Part shown: positions 10,438-21,432 of the stretch, piece by piece | How the letters are laid out: every line of letters begins with the position of its first letter | Position numbering within the stretch: the first letter of the stretch is position 1 | NCBI GenBank assembly: GCA_037783415.1 | Contig: JAZGTN010000037.1 | Coordinates: forward strand, 3,534,001 to 3,598,000 | Reading direction: 5' to 3' | DNA length: 64,000 nucleotides | DNA from: Leptasterias polaris | Taxonomy: Eukaryota; Echinodermata; Asteroidea; Forcipulatida; Asteriidae | Translations under genes and position numbers: made by a program | Notes under the pieces: generated by a model | What the model was told of the DNA's origin: nothing | What the model saw: only the letters and a program-made list of their open reading frames with translations | Databases searched by the model: none

Positions 10438-10917
10438 GGGCGCACCACACCAAATAAGCCAAAATTAATGCGCCAAGCTACTTATCATAATTTGTAAACC
10501 CACAACTTATTTTTAATTACAACGTTTTGGGGGTCATGCAATTAATAGATTGTGTAAATATAATAATCTATCACAACCTGGGGGTTCTGTGCTTCAACTT
10601 TTGAGGAGACTTGATAAATTTAGGCGTTAAAGTTGGCCCTATTTAACCGGGTAAGTGGAGAAGTGCTTCACGAAAACTGGCAGCAAGTCGGTTTTGGAAA
10701 AATACAAATTTTCGCGTTTTTTTCTTCTGGGGTAGTTAGCAAAAATTCCAAACGGCTGACCTGGCAAAAATTGAAAAGAATTCTGAAGTTCAGTCGTCCG
10801 AAAATATGTTTGATTGGTTTTCAAGAGGCTGAGAGACTTTCACGATTTTTTGAGTATTTTTGAATATTTATCATTTAGCATTGGTTCCTATGGGAGTTTA
10901 TTTAGTGTGGTGCGCCC
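10438..10917 (+). repeat. MITE copy B
   Basis: Same sequence and orientation as copy A, differing at only a handful of sites (for example AGCCAAAATT versus AGCCAGAATT). Its right end abuts the LTR. Confidence 0.85.
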
Positions 10918-11578
10918 CGAGAACTTAGGCCTCTCGCCTTTTTATATAGCGCCCTCTAGAGATTATTATTTTACTCACGTCTATCATTTTCCCGTTATAA
11001 AGCCTTCGTATAATTCTGCCGTTTTGAGCCCCAATATCCTTGTTTTTTCCCTTGGATCAAGCACAATCTGTAAGTTTTTCATTCTGTCTTATTATCATAG
11101 ATCATTCCTTGGCTAGCTCACTCGATTTGTTGGGTTTTCAGGCTAGTTTAGTTCCTTAAAACTGTTGTTGCCAAAATCGGCTACATGTGCGTTGTACATG
11201 TACTTTTTTACCATGTGTGCATTGCGAAGGCACTACACGTTTAACGTTTGTCCGGAAACTGGGCAATTCTTTTGTTACGTATTTTAGCATGGATTTAGGG
11301 TCTTTTATGTGACTTTACCTATTCTATGCCAGCCTACTTATATTCTAAGGCTTCCTCCACGTTATGCTTTATAACTAAATGTATGTTTTATTCTTGTTTA
11401 TTACAGTTTCACACTGGTTCCAATAAAGAAGCAAATGACTGGTATTCCATGGAATAGTGTTTAACCTCTGACTAATTTCGTCACGTACTCGACTTAGTGA
11501 GGTCAGAAGAGTGAAAAGATTAGCTTCTCAACAAGAGCATCTTCATTAACTGGTGGTTCCCTGCAACACTACTTCAAA

Positions 11579-14500
11579 ATGTCATCTCCTCCAAGAGTTT
11601 CTCAGAACTGGGAGATACTTTCAGAATACAAACCCGGATCATCCTCATCTTCACGATGTTCAACCAGGTCACACATCAGCTTGGCTGCAGTAGAGGCGCG
11701 TGCTAAAGCAGAGGCCGCACGCACGAAAGCTGATTACACCAGGCGTCAAATCGAGATGAAGGTGGAACGTGCACGCATTGACGCTATGCTGTTCGCCATG
11801 CAGAAAGAAGGTGAAGCTGAATCTGCTTTGGCTGCTGCCAAAACACTGGAGGCAGCTGTAAATGCCAAAGAAACTGAGGATAGAGCAAGCATCACCAGTC
11901 ATCTTGCCCTATCAGTCCAACCCGAGCAACGTACAGAAGAATACATAAACGCACATTTTGACCATCATGATAACCACACCGAGTACCAGCCTACTAAGAT
12001 TAGTCCTAAAGAGCGCCCTGATGAACACTTGCACCCACAAAGCACTGCTGTTGAAGCTCAAGCTCTTTCATCTGCTCATCCCCACTTGGATCCGCCCGAC
12101 TTCTATACTTCGCCCCCGCAAGCTGGTGTGCTAAATCCCTTTCTACACACTGCACAATACACTGACCTATCAGACAGACGATATCATGACAACGGGAGGT
12201 CAAACCCGTTTTTCCAAAGCCATTCAGATGTCTTTGACCTCACAGTCCACCTCGCTCGTCGAGACCTTCTCACAGCCGGACTCAAGGTTTTTGATAATCG
12301 GCCAGAGAACTACTTGTCATGGAGAGCCAGTTACCGCAATGTTACACAGGGATTAAACCTAAAAGCAAGTGAAGAACTCGATCTACTTACTAGGTGGCTT
12401 GGCGGAGAGTCACTTCAGCATGCAACGAGGATCAGGGCAGTCCACATAAACAATCCTTCAGATGGCCTAATTAAGGTATGGCAAAGGTTGGACAAGATGT
12501 ATGGGTCCCCCGAGGCAATAGAGGAGTCACTTTTTTCTCGTCTGGACACCTTCCCTAAGATTGGAAACAGAGACTACCCGAGACTACAGGAACTTGCAGA
12601 TCTTCTCACAGGAGTGAAAGCAGCAAAGCTTGAAGACAACCTGCCCGGACTTAACTACTTGGACACTTCCAGAGGGATAAATCCGATTGTTGAAAAGCTC
12701 CCTCAATTTCTACAGGAAAAGTGGTTGACTCAGGGCTCGATGTACAAGAAAACGCATCATGTTCCTTTCCCTCCATTTACCTTCTTCGCTGACTTTGTGT
12801 ACTCACAAGCCGACATGAGAACTGATCCAAGCTTTGCTTTCCATTCGTCCAGCATGACGACATCCACAAGCCATAAGCCCATGCCAAGTCCGTTCATATC
12901 AAAGCCCTCAATCGCTGTGCACAAGACTGAGGTGGAGAAAACTTTGACCTTTGCCCCCAATGAACTGATGGACCCAGACAAGCAGTGCCCCATTCACAAG
13001 AGACCCCACTCCTTGAGAAAGTGCCGTGGCTTCAGAGGAAAACCATTGGAGGAAAGAAAGGCCTTTCTCAGAGAGCATGGTATTTGCTACAGGTGCTGTG
13101 CTTCTACTTCTCACATGGCAAATGACTGCAACGTTCAAATTCGCTGCACTGAGTGTGACAGCGATCGTCATGTATCCGCCCTTCATAATGGCCTGCCACC
13201 TTGGAAAAGAACCGATTCTTTGCCTGTGGAAAACCATGGCGGGGAGCAACCCAGTAAAGAGCCATCAGTAGCTTCCACAAGTTGCACAGACGTTTGTGGA
13301 GATGGTCTACCTGGAAAATCGTGTTGCAAGATATGTCTAGCCAGCGTGTATCCGCAGGGCCAACCTGACATGAAGGTGAAGGTGTATGTGATGTTAGATG
13401 ATCAAAGCAACCGCTCGCTTGCCAGGTCTGCCTTCTTTGACATGTTCAACATTCTTGGAGACACTTCTCCCTACGAACTCCGCACATGTTCTGGCACAAC
13501 AAGCGCTTATGGAAGGAGAGCTAACGGCTTCATAATACAATCAGCAGATGAAGAAGTCCAGCTGGCCTTGCCACCATTCCTCGAGTGTGACTCTATCCCA
13601 AACAATCGATGTGAAATTCCAACTCCTGAGGCTGCAAGTCATCATCCTCACCTAAAGGCCATCGCTCACATGATCCCTCCGCTTGATCAAACAGCGCAGA
13701 TTCTTCTTCTACTTGGCAGAGATGTAATTCAGGTCCACAAGGTTCGCAGTCAGAGCAACGGACCCCACACTGCCCCCTACGCCCAACAATTGGACTTGGG
13801 ATGGGTCATAGTGGGAGATGTCTGCCTCGGGGGAGCTCACAAACCAGCCGTCAATAGCTTCAAAACGAGTATCCTTGATAACGGCCGTCCAAGCCACTTA
13901 ACACCATGTGAGAGCAAATTCCATGTGAAGGAAACGTTCGTCAACAAGACTCCCAGACATGAGAAACAAAAGCTAGATAGTATCGGCTCTGATGTCTTCC
14001 TTGAGTCTCCTGAAGATTACAAGTTGGCCCCGTCAGTTGAAGACGACACTTTCCTCTCCATCATGAATGAAGAATTTGTCAGAGATGACTCCCAACAGTT
14101 GGGTGGGCCCTCTCCCCTTTCGAACCCCCCGGCGACGCCTACCCAACAACAAGTAGTGAACCGTCTTATGTCTCTTCGTCGCACTCTCCTCAAGAAACCC
14201 GAGATGAAAGACCACTACATTGAATTCATGGACAAGATTTTCAGCAGTGGTCATGCAGAGTTAGCTTTACCACTTCAGCCAGGCCAAGAGTGCTGGTACC
14301 TACCTAGCTTTGGTGTTTATCACCCGAAGAAACCGGGCCAAATCAGAATCGTGTTCGACTCCAGCTCTCAACATGACAATGTATCCTTGAACGACGTGCT
14401 ACTCAGAGGTCCAGATCTCAACAACAGTCTGTTAGGCATTCTCATTCGCTTCAGATGTGAACCAATAGCCATCATGGCCGATATCCAGCAGATGTTCCAT

Positions 14501-14797
14501 AGTTTTCTCGTCAAGAAAGAACACAGAGATTACCTCCGCTTTCTTTGGTTTGACAACAACAACCTTGATGGGGACATCCTGGACTATCGCATGAGGGTCC
14601 ATGTATTTGGCAACTGTCCGTCACCAGCTGTAGCGATCTACGGACTTAAGAGAACGGCTGCAGAAGGACCTGAAGAGTATATGGTGACCAAGCAAGACTC
14701 TTCATCGACCGACATTTCTACGTCGATGACGGGCTTCAGTCATTTCCCAGTGTTAGCAAGGCTGTTGAAGTGTTGGAGAAATCACAAGACATGCTAG
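11579..14797 (+). CDS. BEL/Pao polyprotein: gag, protease, N-terminal RT
   Basis: This 1072-codon ORF starts at ATG 11579, 68 bp after the 5' LTR. Residues ~30-110 are alanine- and charge-rich and probably coiled. The gag core follows (~220-400, with YLSWRASYRNV). A Cys/His region at ~465-530 includes CYRCCASTSHMANDC, matching the BEL gag zinc knuckle. The aspartic protease signature is at ~600 (VMLDDQSNRSLA). RT begins at ~900, with IRIVFDSSS and then ADIQQMFHS holding a catalytic Asp. The frame is lost near 14700, just before the YVDD box, and the ORF then runs in the wrong frame to 14797. It is therefore a truncated product of a damaged element. Expected role: virus-like particle formation and reverse transcription in the cytoplasm. 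Confidence 0.9.
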   Translation: MSSPPRVSQNWEILSEYKPGSSSSSRCSTRSHISLAAVEARAKAEAARTKADYTRRQIEMKVERARIDAMLFAMQKEGEAESALAAAKTLEAAVNAKETEDRASITSHLALSVQPEQRTEEYINAHFDHHDNHTEYQPTKISPKERPDEHLHPQSTAVEAQALSSAHPHLDPPDFYTSPPQAGVLNPFLHTAQYTDLSDRRYHDNGRSNPFFQSHSDVFDLTVHLARRDLLTAGLKVFDNRPENYLSWRASYRNVTQGLNLKASEELDLLTRWLGGESLQHATRIRAVHINNPSDGLIKVWQRLDKMYGSPEAIEESLFSRLDTFPKIGNRDYPRLQELADLLTGVKAAKLEDNLPGLNYLDTSRGINPIVEKLPQFLQEKWLTQGSMYKKTHHVPFPPFTFFADFVYSQADMRTDPSFAFHSSSMTTSTSHKPMPSPFISKPSIAVHKTEVEKTLTFAPNELMDPDKQCPIHKRPHSLRKCRGFRGKPLEERKAFLREHGICYRCCASTSHMANDCNVQIRCTECDSDRHVSALHNGLPPWKRTDSLPVENHGGEQPSKEPSVASTSCTDVCGDGLPGKSCCKICLASVYPQGQPDMKVKVYVMLDDQSNRSLARSAFFDMFNILGDTSPYELRTCSGTTSAYGRRANGFIIQSADEEVQLALPPFLECDSIPNNRCEIPTPEAASHHPHLKAIAHMIPPLDQTAQILLLLGRDVIQVHKVRSQSNGPHTAPYAQQLDLGWVIVGDVCLGGAHKPAVNSFKTSILDNGRPSHLTPCESKFHVKETFVNKTPRHEKQKLDSIGSDVFLESPEDYKLAPSVEDDTFLSIMNEEFVRDDSQQLGGPSPLSNPPATPTQQQVVNRLMSLRRTLLKKPEMKDHYIEFMDKIFSSGHAELALPLQPGQECWYLPSFGVYHPKKPGQIRIVFDSSSQHDNVSLNDVLLRGPDLNNSLLGILIRFRCEPIAIMADIQQMFHSFLVKKEHRDYLRFLWFDNNNLDGDILDYRMRVHVFGNCPSPAVAIYGLKRTAAEGPEEYMVTKQDSSSTDISTSMTGFSHFPVLARLLKCWRNHKTC

Positions 14798-15217
14798 CAC
14801 AGTCCAATCTTCGTCTTCACAAAATCGCATCTAACAGTGCAGATGTCATGAAAGCCTTTCCCAAAGAAGACCTTGCCAAAGGGCTTCAGAACCTTGACCT
14901 TGGACAAGACTCCCTTCAAACGCAGCGGAGCTTGGGCCTTCAGTGGGACTTGGCAGCAGACACATTCACCTTCCAAGCGACGACCAGTGACAAGCCATTT
15001 ACAAGACGTGGGGTATTGTCTACCATCAACAGCCTATTCGATCCCCTCGGATATGCTGCTCCAGTAAGTATCCAGGGTCGCTCCATCCTCAGAGAACTTA
15101 ACCGTGACTCCTGTGACTGGGACACACCTCTTTCTAAAGAAAAGTATGAGGAATGGATGAGATGGAAGAACTCCCTCGAAGATCTCCAGGAACTGAAGAT
15201 CCCAAGAATGTACACTA
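14700..15217 (+). pseudogene. BEL RT continued, YVDD box, in shifted frame
   Basis: The RT catalytic box YVDD is encoded at 14719-14730, in a different frame from the upstream ORF. This implies an indel of one or two bases near 14695-14705. Downstream, this frame continues through RT connection sequence (FDPLGYAAP at ~15040) up to the TA-flanked insertion. The insertion supplies a stop (TAA at 15223). Confidence 0.85.
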
Positions 15218-17084
15218 CACTGTAAAAACGGCGTTTAGAATCTAAACACATTTCTAAACGCCTCGCTTGTACCCACTTTTTTCACACGTTTAGCCCTCAA
15301 CATGTTTAGATTTTGCGTTTCTGTGACATGTTTACCCCGAGACACATTTAGCCTGTGATACGTTTAGATTGAATGTGTTTAGGGTTCATAGTGAGTGCTA
15401 AACATGTTTAGAATCCAACACGTTTCAGAGAATAAGCTTAATTTTTAAACACCTGAAGAAAAGAAAAGAGAAATGTTGCAACCTTCGCCTGCCTGCTTAC
15501 TGAAACATAACGCTCAAGCTACGCTCGGCATGAGAATCGATAAATCATCATCATCTCAACGGTCATCGAGATGATTTTCATAGAGATGATTTTCATCGAG
15601 ATGTTTTTCATCGAGATGATTTGAGGAGCAATGATGCCATAATTTCAGTCATACTGAAAACGGTCATTTTGAAGTCTCAGAATCCGTTCCAATTATATAC
15701 ATTTTGGGCTTTACTTTCTACCCATGGTGTGAATCTTTGAAGTGCTGGCCAATATGATACAACAAAAATTTGCTTCAATTGAATTACACACATTATAGTG
15801 TAAACTACTGCGCAGGAAAGGCTGTTATACCTACAATGGTTTTGAATAAACACCAAGGTCTATATTTGTGCATATTTAATGAAACCCCGCCCATTTCATT
15901 CTAAACAAACTGATGAATTTAAACACATACAAAACATGTTTACAAGCAAACATGTTTAGAAATATGTTTGTAAGCTAAATTGGTATCCCTTTAACATGTC
16001 AAAAAGCTAAACGTGTTGCGATCAATGCAGGTTTGAACTGGTTTGAACATTCAAATACACCAGAATGTGTGTTCATCATTTTAGTACGTTTGCTACCTGA
16101 GCAATTTTACTTGCCATGAGGGGCTAAACGTGTGGAGCATTTTTGATACCTTTGTAAAGTTACGTATTACCAAAATGCGAATTATTTTAAACCCTTTTAA
16201 TTATGTGTTTATGCCATATAGCAAAAACGCTCTCCAAGGAAGGCCTATATGCCTACGTGGAAGCCCATCATGACTAGCTGCTTAGCTTTTTCATACCAAT
16301 AGCAAACGTATTCAATGATGTAAACACATTCTGGTGTATTCAAATGTTCAAACCAGTTCAAAACACGTTTAGCTTTTGACATGTTAAAGAGATAGCATTT
16401 AGCTTCAAACATATTTCTGAACGTGTTTGCGTGTAAACATGTTTTGTATGTGTTTAAATTCAAAACTGCATTTCAAACAAGCACAACAAATCTCAACCCG
16501 TTTAGCTTTTTGACATGTTAAAGAGGTAGCCATTTAGCTTCAAACATATTTCTAAACACACAGACGGAAAAATGCATCCTTGTGGAGCACTCTTTTGTTC
16601 TTTCCTTTGTCCCTGCACTTAACAGTTTCCCATAGACTTTGTACACAAATTTCCTTGTGGAGCACCCCGGTCTTTAGAAATTCCATGTGGAGTCCTTTTG
16701 TTTTCCCTTTTTTGTTTTGTCCTTGGTCTCCAGAAGGTACCGAAAGTGAGAGCATGTTTGCGTGTAAACATGTTTTGATTGTGTTTAAATTCAAAACTTC
16801 ACTTAAAACAAGCACAACAAATCTCAACACGTTTAGCTTTTTGACATGTTAAGGAGATACCCATTTAGCTTACAAACATATTTCTAAACATGTTTGCGTG
16901 TAAACATGTTTTGTATGTGTTTAAAATCAAAACTTCACTTAAAACAAGCATAACAAATCTCAACACGTTTAGCTTTTTGACATGTTAAGGAGATACCCAT
17001 TTAGCTTTCAAGCATATTTCTAAACATGTTTGCGTGTAAACATGTTGTGTGTGTGTTTAAACGCTAAGCGCCGTTTTTACAGTG
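15218..17084. mobile_element. 1.87-kb TA-flanked DNA element inside BEL pol
   Basis: The ends are inverted repeats CACTGTAAAAACGGCG and CGCCGTTTTTACAGTG, flanked by TA on each side (15216-15217 and 17085-17086), as in Tc1/mariner-type elements. No transposase ORF was seen. The interior is full of degenerate AAACATGTTTAG and TTTAGCTTTTGACATGTTAA motifs in both orientations, plus an ATCGAGATGATTTTC cluster at ~15560-15620. The pol frame upstream and downstream is the same once the insert and one TA are ignored. Confidence 0.88.
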
Positions 17085-17086
17085 TA

Positions 17087-17640
17087 CTCTCCCACTCTCT
17101 CAAGCCCAGAAGCAGGAGTTGTATGTCTTCTGTGATGCATCGACAAAAGCGATTGCGGCTGTCTCATACCTCAAGATCACAGATGGTGAGGGTCATTGCG
17201 AAGTAGGATTTATCTTTGGCAAGGCAAAGCTTGCTCCTAAGCCTGAACCCACGATCCCTCGTCTGGAACTTGCAGCAGCTGTTATGGCCGTAGAAATCGC
17301 AGAGACAGTCCAAGACGAATTAGATGTACATCTGCATGGAGTCAAGTTCTTCAGTGATAGCAAAGTTGTGCTTGGGTATATCTACAACAAGACCAGACGT
17401 TTCTACGTTTATATCCAGAACCGAGTGCAACGCATCAAACGCTCCTCTGAAGCAAGCTAGTGGAACTACGTCCCGACGGACCATAATCCTGCCGATCATG
17501 CTACCAGGGCACTACCGGCATCTGGATTATCTACATCTACCTGGCTAAGTGGACCGGCATTCCTCTGTGATCCTAAACACAGTCCCCCTCCTTATGTCAG
17601 GAGACATTCAGCTTGGTTGATCCCGAAAGCGACGCAGAAG
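17087..17640 (+). pseudogene. BEL RNase H segment with nonsense stops
   Basis: Translation gives YVFCDAST (catalytic Asp), PRLELAAAV (catalytic Glu) and FFSDSKVVLGYI (second Asp), all hallmarks of retroelement RNase H. A TAG at 17458 interrupts it. Past that stop the same frame continues through DHNPADHATR, the usual end of the domain, to a TGA at 17641. From there to 17860 the frame is unclear, with further stops. Confidence 0.85.
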
Positions 17641-17859
17641 TGAGACCCCAAGTTACCACCTGTGCGACAGACGTTTCTAAAGCATGCCTGACCAGTGGAC
17701 GCTTCAAACACTTCTCAAGTTGGAGGTCGCTTCAGAAAGCCATTTCGAGACTCACCCACCTCCCTCACTCCTTTTCGCAAGTAGATTAGAGGTAGCCCTT
17801 GTCGAGGATGGCACCAATGTAAGGAGCACTTAAGCCCAGACCAACTGACTCGAGCAAAG

Positions 17860-19230
17860 ATGGCAATTCTTCGTGCTGTTCAGACAACAGCCTATGCAGA
17901 CGAGCTCAGACGTCTTGAAAGTGGCCAACCCATTCCTCGTTCCAGCCCGCTTCAGAAGCTACACCCCTTTGTCGACAAAGACGGTCTTCTCAGGGTTGGA
18001 GGTCGACTTGAGAAAGCCAAGCTATCTACTGGTGAGACACACCCAGTGGTAATCCCCGGGAAATGCTATGTCACTACGCTTCTCATCAGACACTACCATA
18101 AAGTAGTCCGGCATCAGGGCAGACACTTCACTGAAGGTGCCATAAGAGCAGCTGGTTTCTGGGTCCTTGGTGGTAAGCGAGTCATCAGCAGTTTGATCTA
18201 CCACTGTGTAACCTGTCGAAGACTGCGAGGCAAGCTACAAGAGCAGATAATGGCAGACTTGCCTGCTGACCGCCTTAGCACAAGTCCACCCTTCACTTAT
18301 GTAGGCCTAGATGTCTTCGGCCCCTGGACAGTGACAGCCTGAAAAACAAGAGGAGGACAAGCCAACAGCAAGCGATGGGCTGTGATTTTTACATGTATGG
18401 CCGCCCGTGCTGTTCACATCGAAGTGATCGAGTCTATGGACACCTCTAGCTTCGTGAACGCACTGAGACGCTTCTTCGCATTGAGAGGACCTGCAAAGCT
18501 GTTGAGGTCTGATTGCGGGACTAACTTTGTAGGAGCCTGTAGTGAGCTTGGCATCAACTCCTCAGGGCGTCAGAAGGAGCAGATTGAGAATATCCTTGCT
18601 GATAACAGATGTGAGTGGCAGTTCAACCCTCCTCACGCCTCGCACATGGGCGGCAGCTGGGAAAGGATGATTGGCATCACACGCCGCATTCTCGATGCCA
18701 TGCTACTTCAGCTTGGACCAGGCATACTAACTCATGAAGTGTTGACAACTCTCATGGCAGAGGTGACTGCGATCATAAATTCCAGACCGCTTACCCCAGT
18801 CTCTACAGATCCTGAACACCCTTCCATTCTGACACCAGCGACACTCCTTACACAGAAGGTTGGTACACCCTCTGTCTCCCCTTGCGAGTTTGATGATAAG
18901 GATCTCTTCAGATGTCAGTGGCAACGTGTACAGAGATTAGCTGACATGTTCTGGAAAAGGTGGAGGCAGGAGTACCTCAACTGTCTTCAGACACGCACTA
19001 AGTGGACATCTGAGAAACCAAACTTGCGAGAAGGAGACGTAGTCCTCATGAAAGATTCTCAAGCCAAGAGAAATGGCTGGCCTCTTGGGATGATCAACAA
19101 GACCTTTCCAAGTGATGACGGGAAAGTCAGGAAAATCGAAGTCAAAGTCATCCGAAGCGGAGAACCGAAGCTGTTCTTGAGGCCTGTGACTGAAGTTGTT
19201 CTCCTTCTCGCCAAAGACTCTGATCAGTAG
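17860..19230 (+). pseudogene. BEL integrase with one in-frame stop
   Basis: The zinc-binding H2C2 region is visible (HYHKVVRHQG, then YHCVTCRRLRG). It is followed by the DDE core: first Asp in VGLDVFGPW (~18303), second in LRSDCGTNFVGA (~18506), Glu in GGSWERMIG (~18655). A single TGA at 18340 splits this, shortly after the first Asp, in the same frame. The C-terminal part ends at TAG 19228 and includes the Trp/Lys-rich segment typical of BEL integrases. Role in the parent element: insertion of the cDNA into the genome. Confidence 0.88.
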
Positions 19231-19311
19231 ATAGTGATCACCAAAAAGTGCTCCCACTGTAAACTCTCTTCTATTTCTAGATTTGACATCTTACAGATGC
19301 CAGGCGGGGAG

Positions 19312-19914
19312 TGTCTTGCCCCGAGAACTTAGGCCTCTCGCCTTTTTATATTGCGCCCTCTAGAGATTATTATTTTACTCACGTCTATCATTTTCCCGTT
19401 ATAAAGCCTTCGTATAATTCTGCCGTTTTGAGCCCCAATATCCTTGTTTTTTCCCTTGGATCAAGCACAATCTGTAAGTTTTTCATTCTGTCTTATTATC
19501 ATAGATCATTCCTTGTCTAGCTCACTCGATTTGTTGGGTTTTCAGGCTAGTTTAGTTCCTTAAAACTGTTGTTGCCAAAATCGGCTACATGTGCGTTGTA
19601 CATGTACTTTTTTACCATGTGTGCATTGCGAAGGCACTACACGTTTAACGTTTGTCCGGAAACTTGGCAATTCTTTTGTTACGTATTTTAGCATGGATTT
19701 AGGGTCTTTTATGTGACTTTACCTATTCTATGCCAGCCTACTTATATTCTAAGGCTTCCTTCACGTTATGCTTTATAACTAAATGTATGTTTTATTCTTG
19801 TTTATTACAGTTTCACACTGGTTCCACTAAAGAAGCAAATGACTGGTATTCCATGGAATAGTGTTTAACCTCTGACTAATTTCGTCACGTACTCGACTTA
19901 GTGAGGTCAGAAGA
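19312..19914 (+). repeat. 3' LTR of the BEL element, intact
   Basis: 603 bp, matching the 5' LTR at all but five positions. It contains a TTTATATT box near its start. It is followed at once by the duplicated target GTTAC. Confidence 0.93.
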
Positions 19915-19919
19915 GTTAC

Positions 19920-20549
19920 ACAATATTCAAAAATAGTGTTGAATTTGTTGGAAACAAATCAACCAATCATGGAAGGTATTTCCGTTCATGAATCTTTACA
20001 GAAAATGTTGAATTTGGTCGCAACATTTGTTAACACGATTGAATGTTTTGCTAACATTCGGCCATCCATGCCAACCGGCGCACTTTGTTTATCACTAACC
20101 CCTGGTAGGGATGTGATCAACCTCGTTCCCAGTGTTTTCTTTCCCAGAATGCATCCCTCGATCATATCCCCCTGGAAGTGTGACTTTGAAATATCCAAAT
20201 ATAAGGGATATTTTAATTAGCTCTGTGGTTGATCCATTCTGTGTTAGAGACTACGCAGAGCGCGCTGTCAAAGGCTGGCCCCCTCTCATTCCTTTTCAAT
20301 CTTGTGATACATTTAACTGTATGCAGTTTAGGGTGACCATATAAAAACATGATTCATTTGAAATGTATTGCGTCGAAATACGTGCATTTTTACACGCGCG
20401 TACTAAGCGTACTTACACGCATAGCAGTCACTTTGGGTGAGCCAATCAGCGTTGATTTTTAGTGTTTCCCTTCAGGGGTTAGAGACGTACGCGCGGAGTT
20501 AGCGGGCGTTACGGCGCGCTGCCCATGGTAGCGAGGCTGGGATGTGATT
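19920..20549. other. No gene seen; dispersed repeat pieces
   Basis: It holds the inverted counterpart of the 1317-1420 block in two pieces (20125-20165 and 20482-20541), separated by ~310 bp whose ends are weakly inverted (CCCCTGGAAG and CTTCAGGGG). Otherwise nothing recognised. Confidence 0.5.
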
Positions 20550-21384
20550 AGACTTGATTTCAAGTCTGAGATTGCGGTTATTTCTCTGCATCAGCAACAC
20601 AAAATTCCCCCGCAGAATGGCTATCACTCGGTCTCAGCTCGCAATCTCAGACTTGACCCCCTTGTGTATACGGGATATTCATTTATTCACAACTGACATT
20701 TACATAACAACACTATGCCAGAGAGATGACCAATCAGGAGGCCACAAAACTCCTGTTGGTTGCGTCTATTCCCAATAGGTTATAATCACTTATAGGTTAT
20801 AAGCATTTTCTGTAAAATCGATTGAGTCATTTTTTTTTTTAGTGCTTTGTTTGTAGGTATGCTATTTCTAATTTATACATAAAATAATACTAGATGTATT
20901 TTTAAAATATTGAAAAATAAACATAACAAATAACCTGATCCCTACTAGACGAAAAACTGTGTTCCCTTTATTTGAATGGAATCGTCTAATGATTTTCCCA
21001 ACGTTTTTATTTATTTTGAATTTAAAAATTAGAATCACTTTGGGTTTTTTGTTTCCAAAACTGCAAGTTGATCTCACTGAGCAGAGGCAGATTAGTTACA
21101 CGTGATTCAATGTTGTATTTCTGTACTATATCCCGTGGTATAAACGGTCAAGTTTGAATGTGCATTTTATTGACGGCTTCTGAGGTTCTGACCAATCAGA
21201 GTGTTCCGTCCACTTTTGAACTATTTCGCCATAGGGTGTGTACAAACCGAAAAACAATGTTCCCAAGTCTGTGATCGTAGGTTAAAGACGGAGGTTAATC
21301 CACAAGAGGGCGCTATTTCAGGTAATTATGTATTGGCTATCAGGTAGACTAAAAACCACGAGCACAGACTTGGAACCAAGTCTA
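20550..21384. mobile_element. 835-bp MITE with 10-bp target duplication
   Basis: GGATGTGATT occurs at 20540-20549 and again at 21385-21394. Between them the ends are ~30-bp imperfect inverted repeats, AGACTTGATTTCAAGTCT and the complement of AGACTTGGTTCCAAGTCT, each itself a near palindrome. No transposase. A 9-10-bp duplication is commonest in Mutator-like elements, but the superfamily is not certain. Confidence 0.8.
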
Positions 21385-21413
21385 GGATGTGATTGATGCA
21401 TTGATCTCCATCA

Positions 21414-21432
21414 GGGGGGGGGGGGGGGGGGG
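21414..21432. repeat. 19-G homopolymer
   Basis: An uninterrupted run of G. Its length is likely unstable in sequencing and in vivo. Confidence 0.95.

Larger units (their letters stand above)
8553..10913. mobile_element. 2.36-kb composite DNA element in the 5' LTR
   Basis: The insert begins GGGGGCGCACCACACC and ends GTGTGGTGC, so its ends are inverted repeats. GCCCCGAG on both sides gives an 8-bp duplication; a shorter duplication with a slightly longer terminal repeat is also possible because of the C/G runs. Inside are two ~480-bp direct copies of one MITE with a 1.4-kb spacer between them. I see no transposase. Confidence 0.8.
8539..11510 (+). repeat. 5' LTR of the BEL element, split by an insertion
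   Basis: The first 14 bp are at 8539-8552 and the remaining 589 bp at 10922-11510. The sum, 603 bp, equals the intact 3' LTR. The two parts are separated by the composite element, with GCCCCGAG repeated at 8545-8552 and 10914-10921. Confidence 0.92.
8539..19914 (+). mobile_element. BEL/Pao LTR retrotransposon with two nested insertions
   Basis: The element runs from TGTCTTGCC (8539) to GTCAGAAGA (19914) and is flanked by GTTAC on both sides (8534-8538 and 19915-19919), a 5-bp duplication typical of this group. Both LTRs are 603 bp once the insert in the left one is removed, with five substitutions by eye. The internal region has gag, protease, RT, RNase H and integrase in BEL/Pao order. Two elements have inserted into it: 8553-10913 in the 5' LTR and 15218-17084 in pol. 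A purine-rich tract, AGGCGGGGAG, sits at 19302-19311 just before the 3' LTR. The pol is broken by a frameshift and stops, so this copy could only move with help in trans. Confidence 0.93.
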
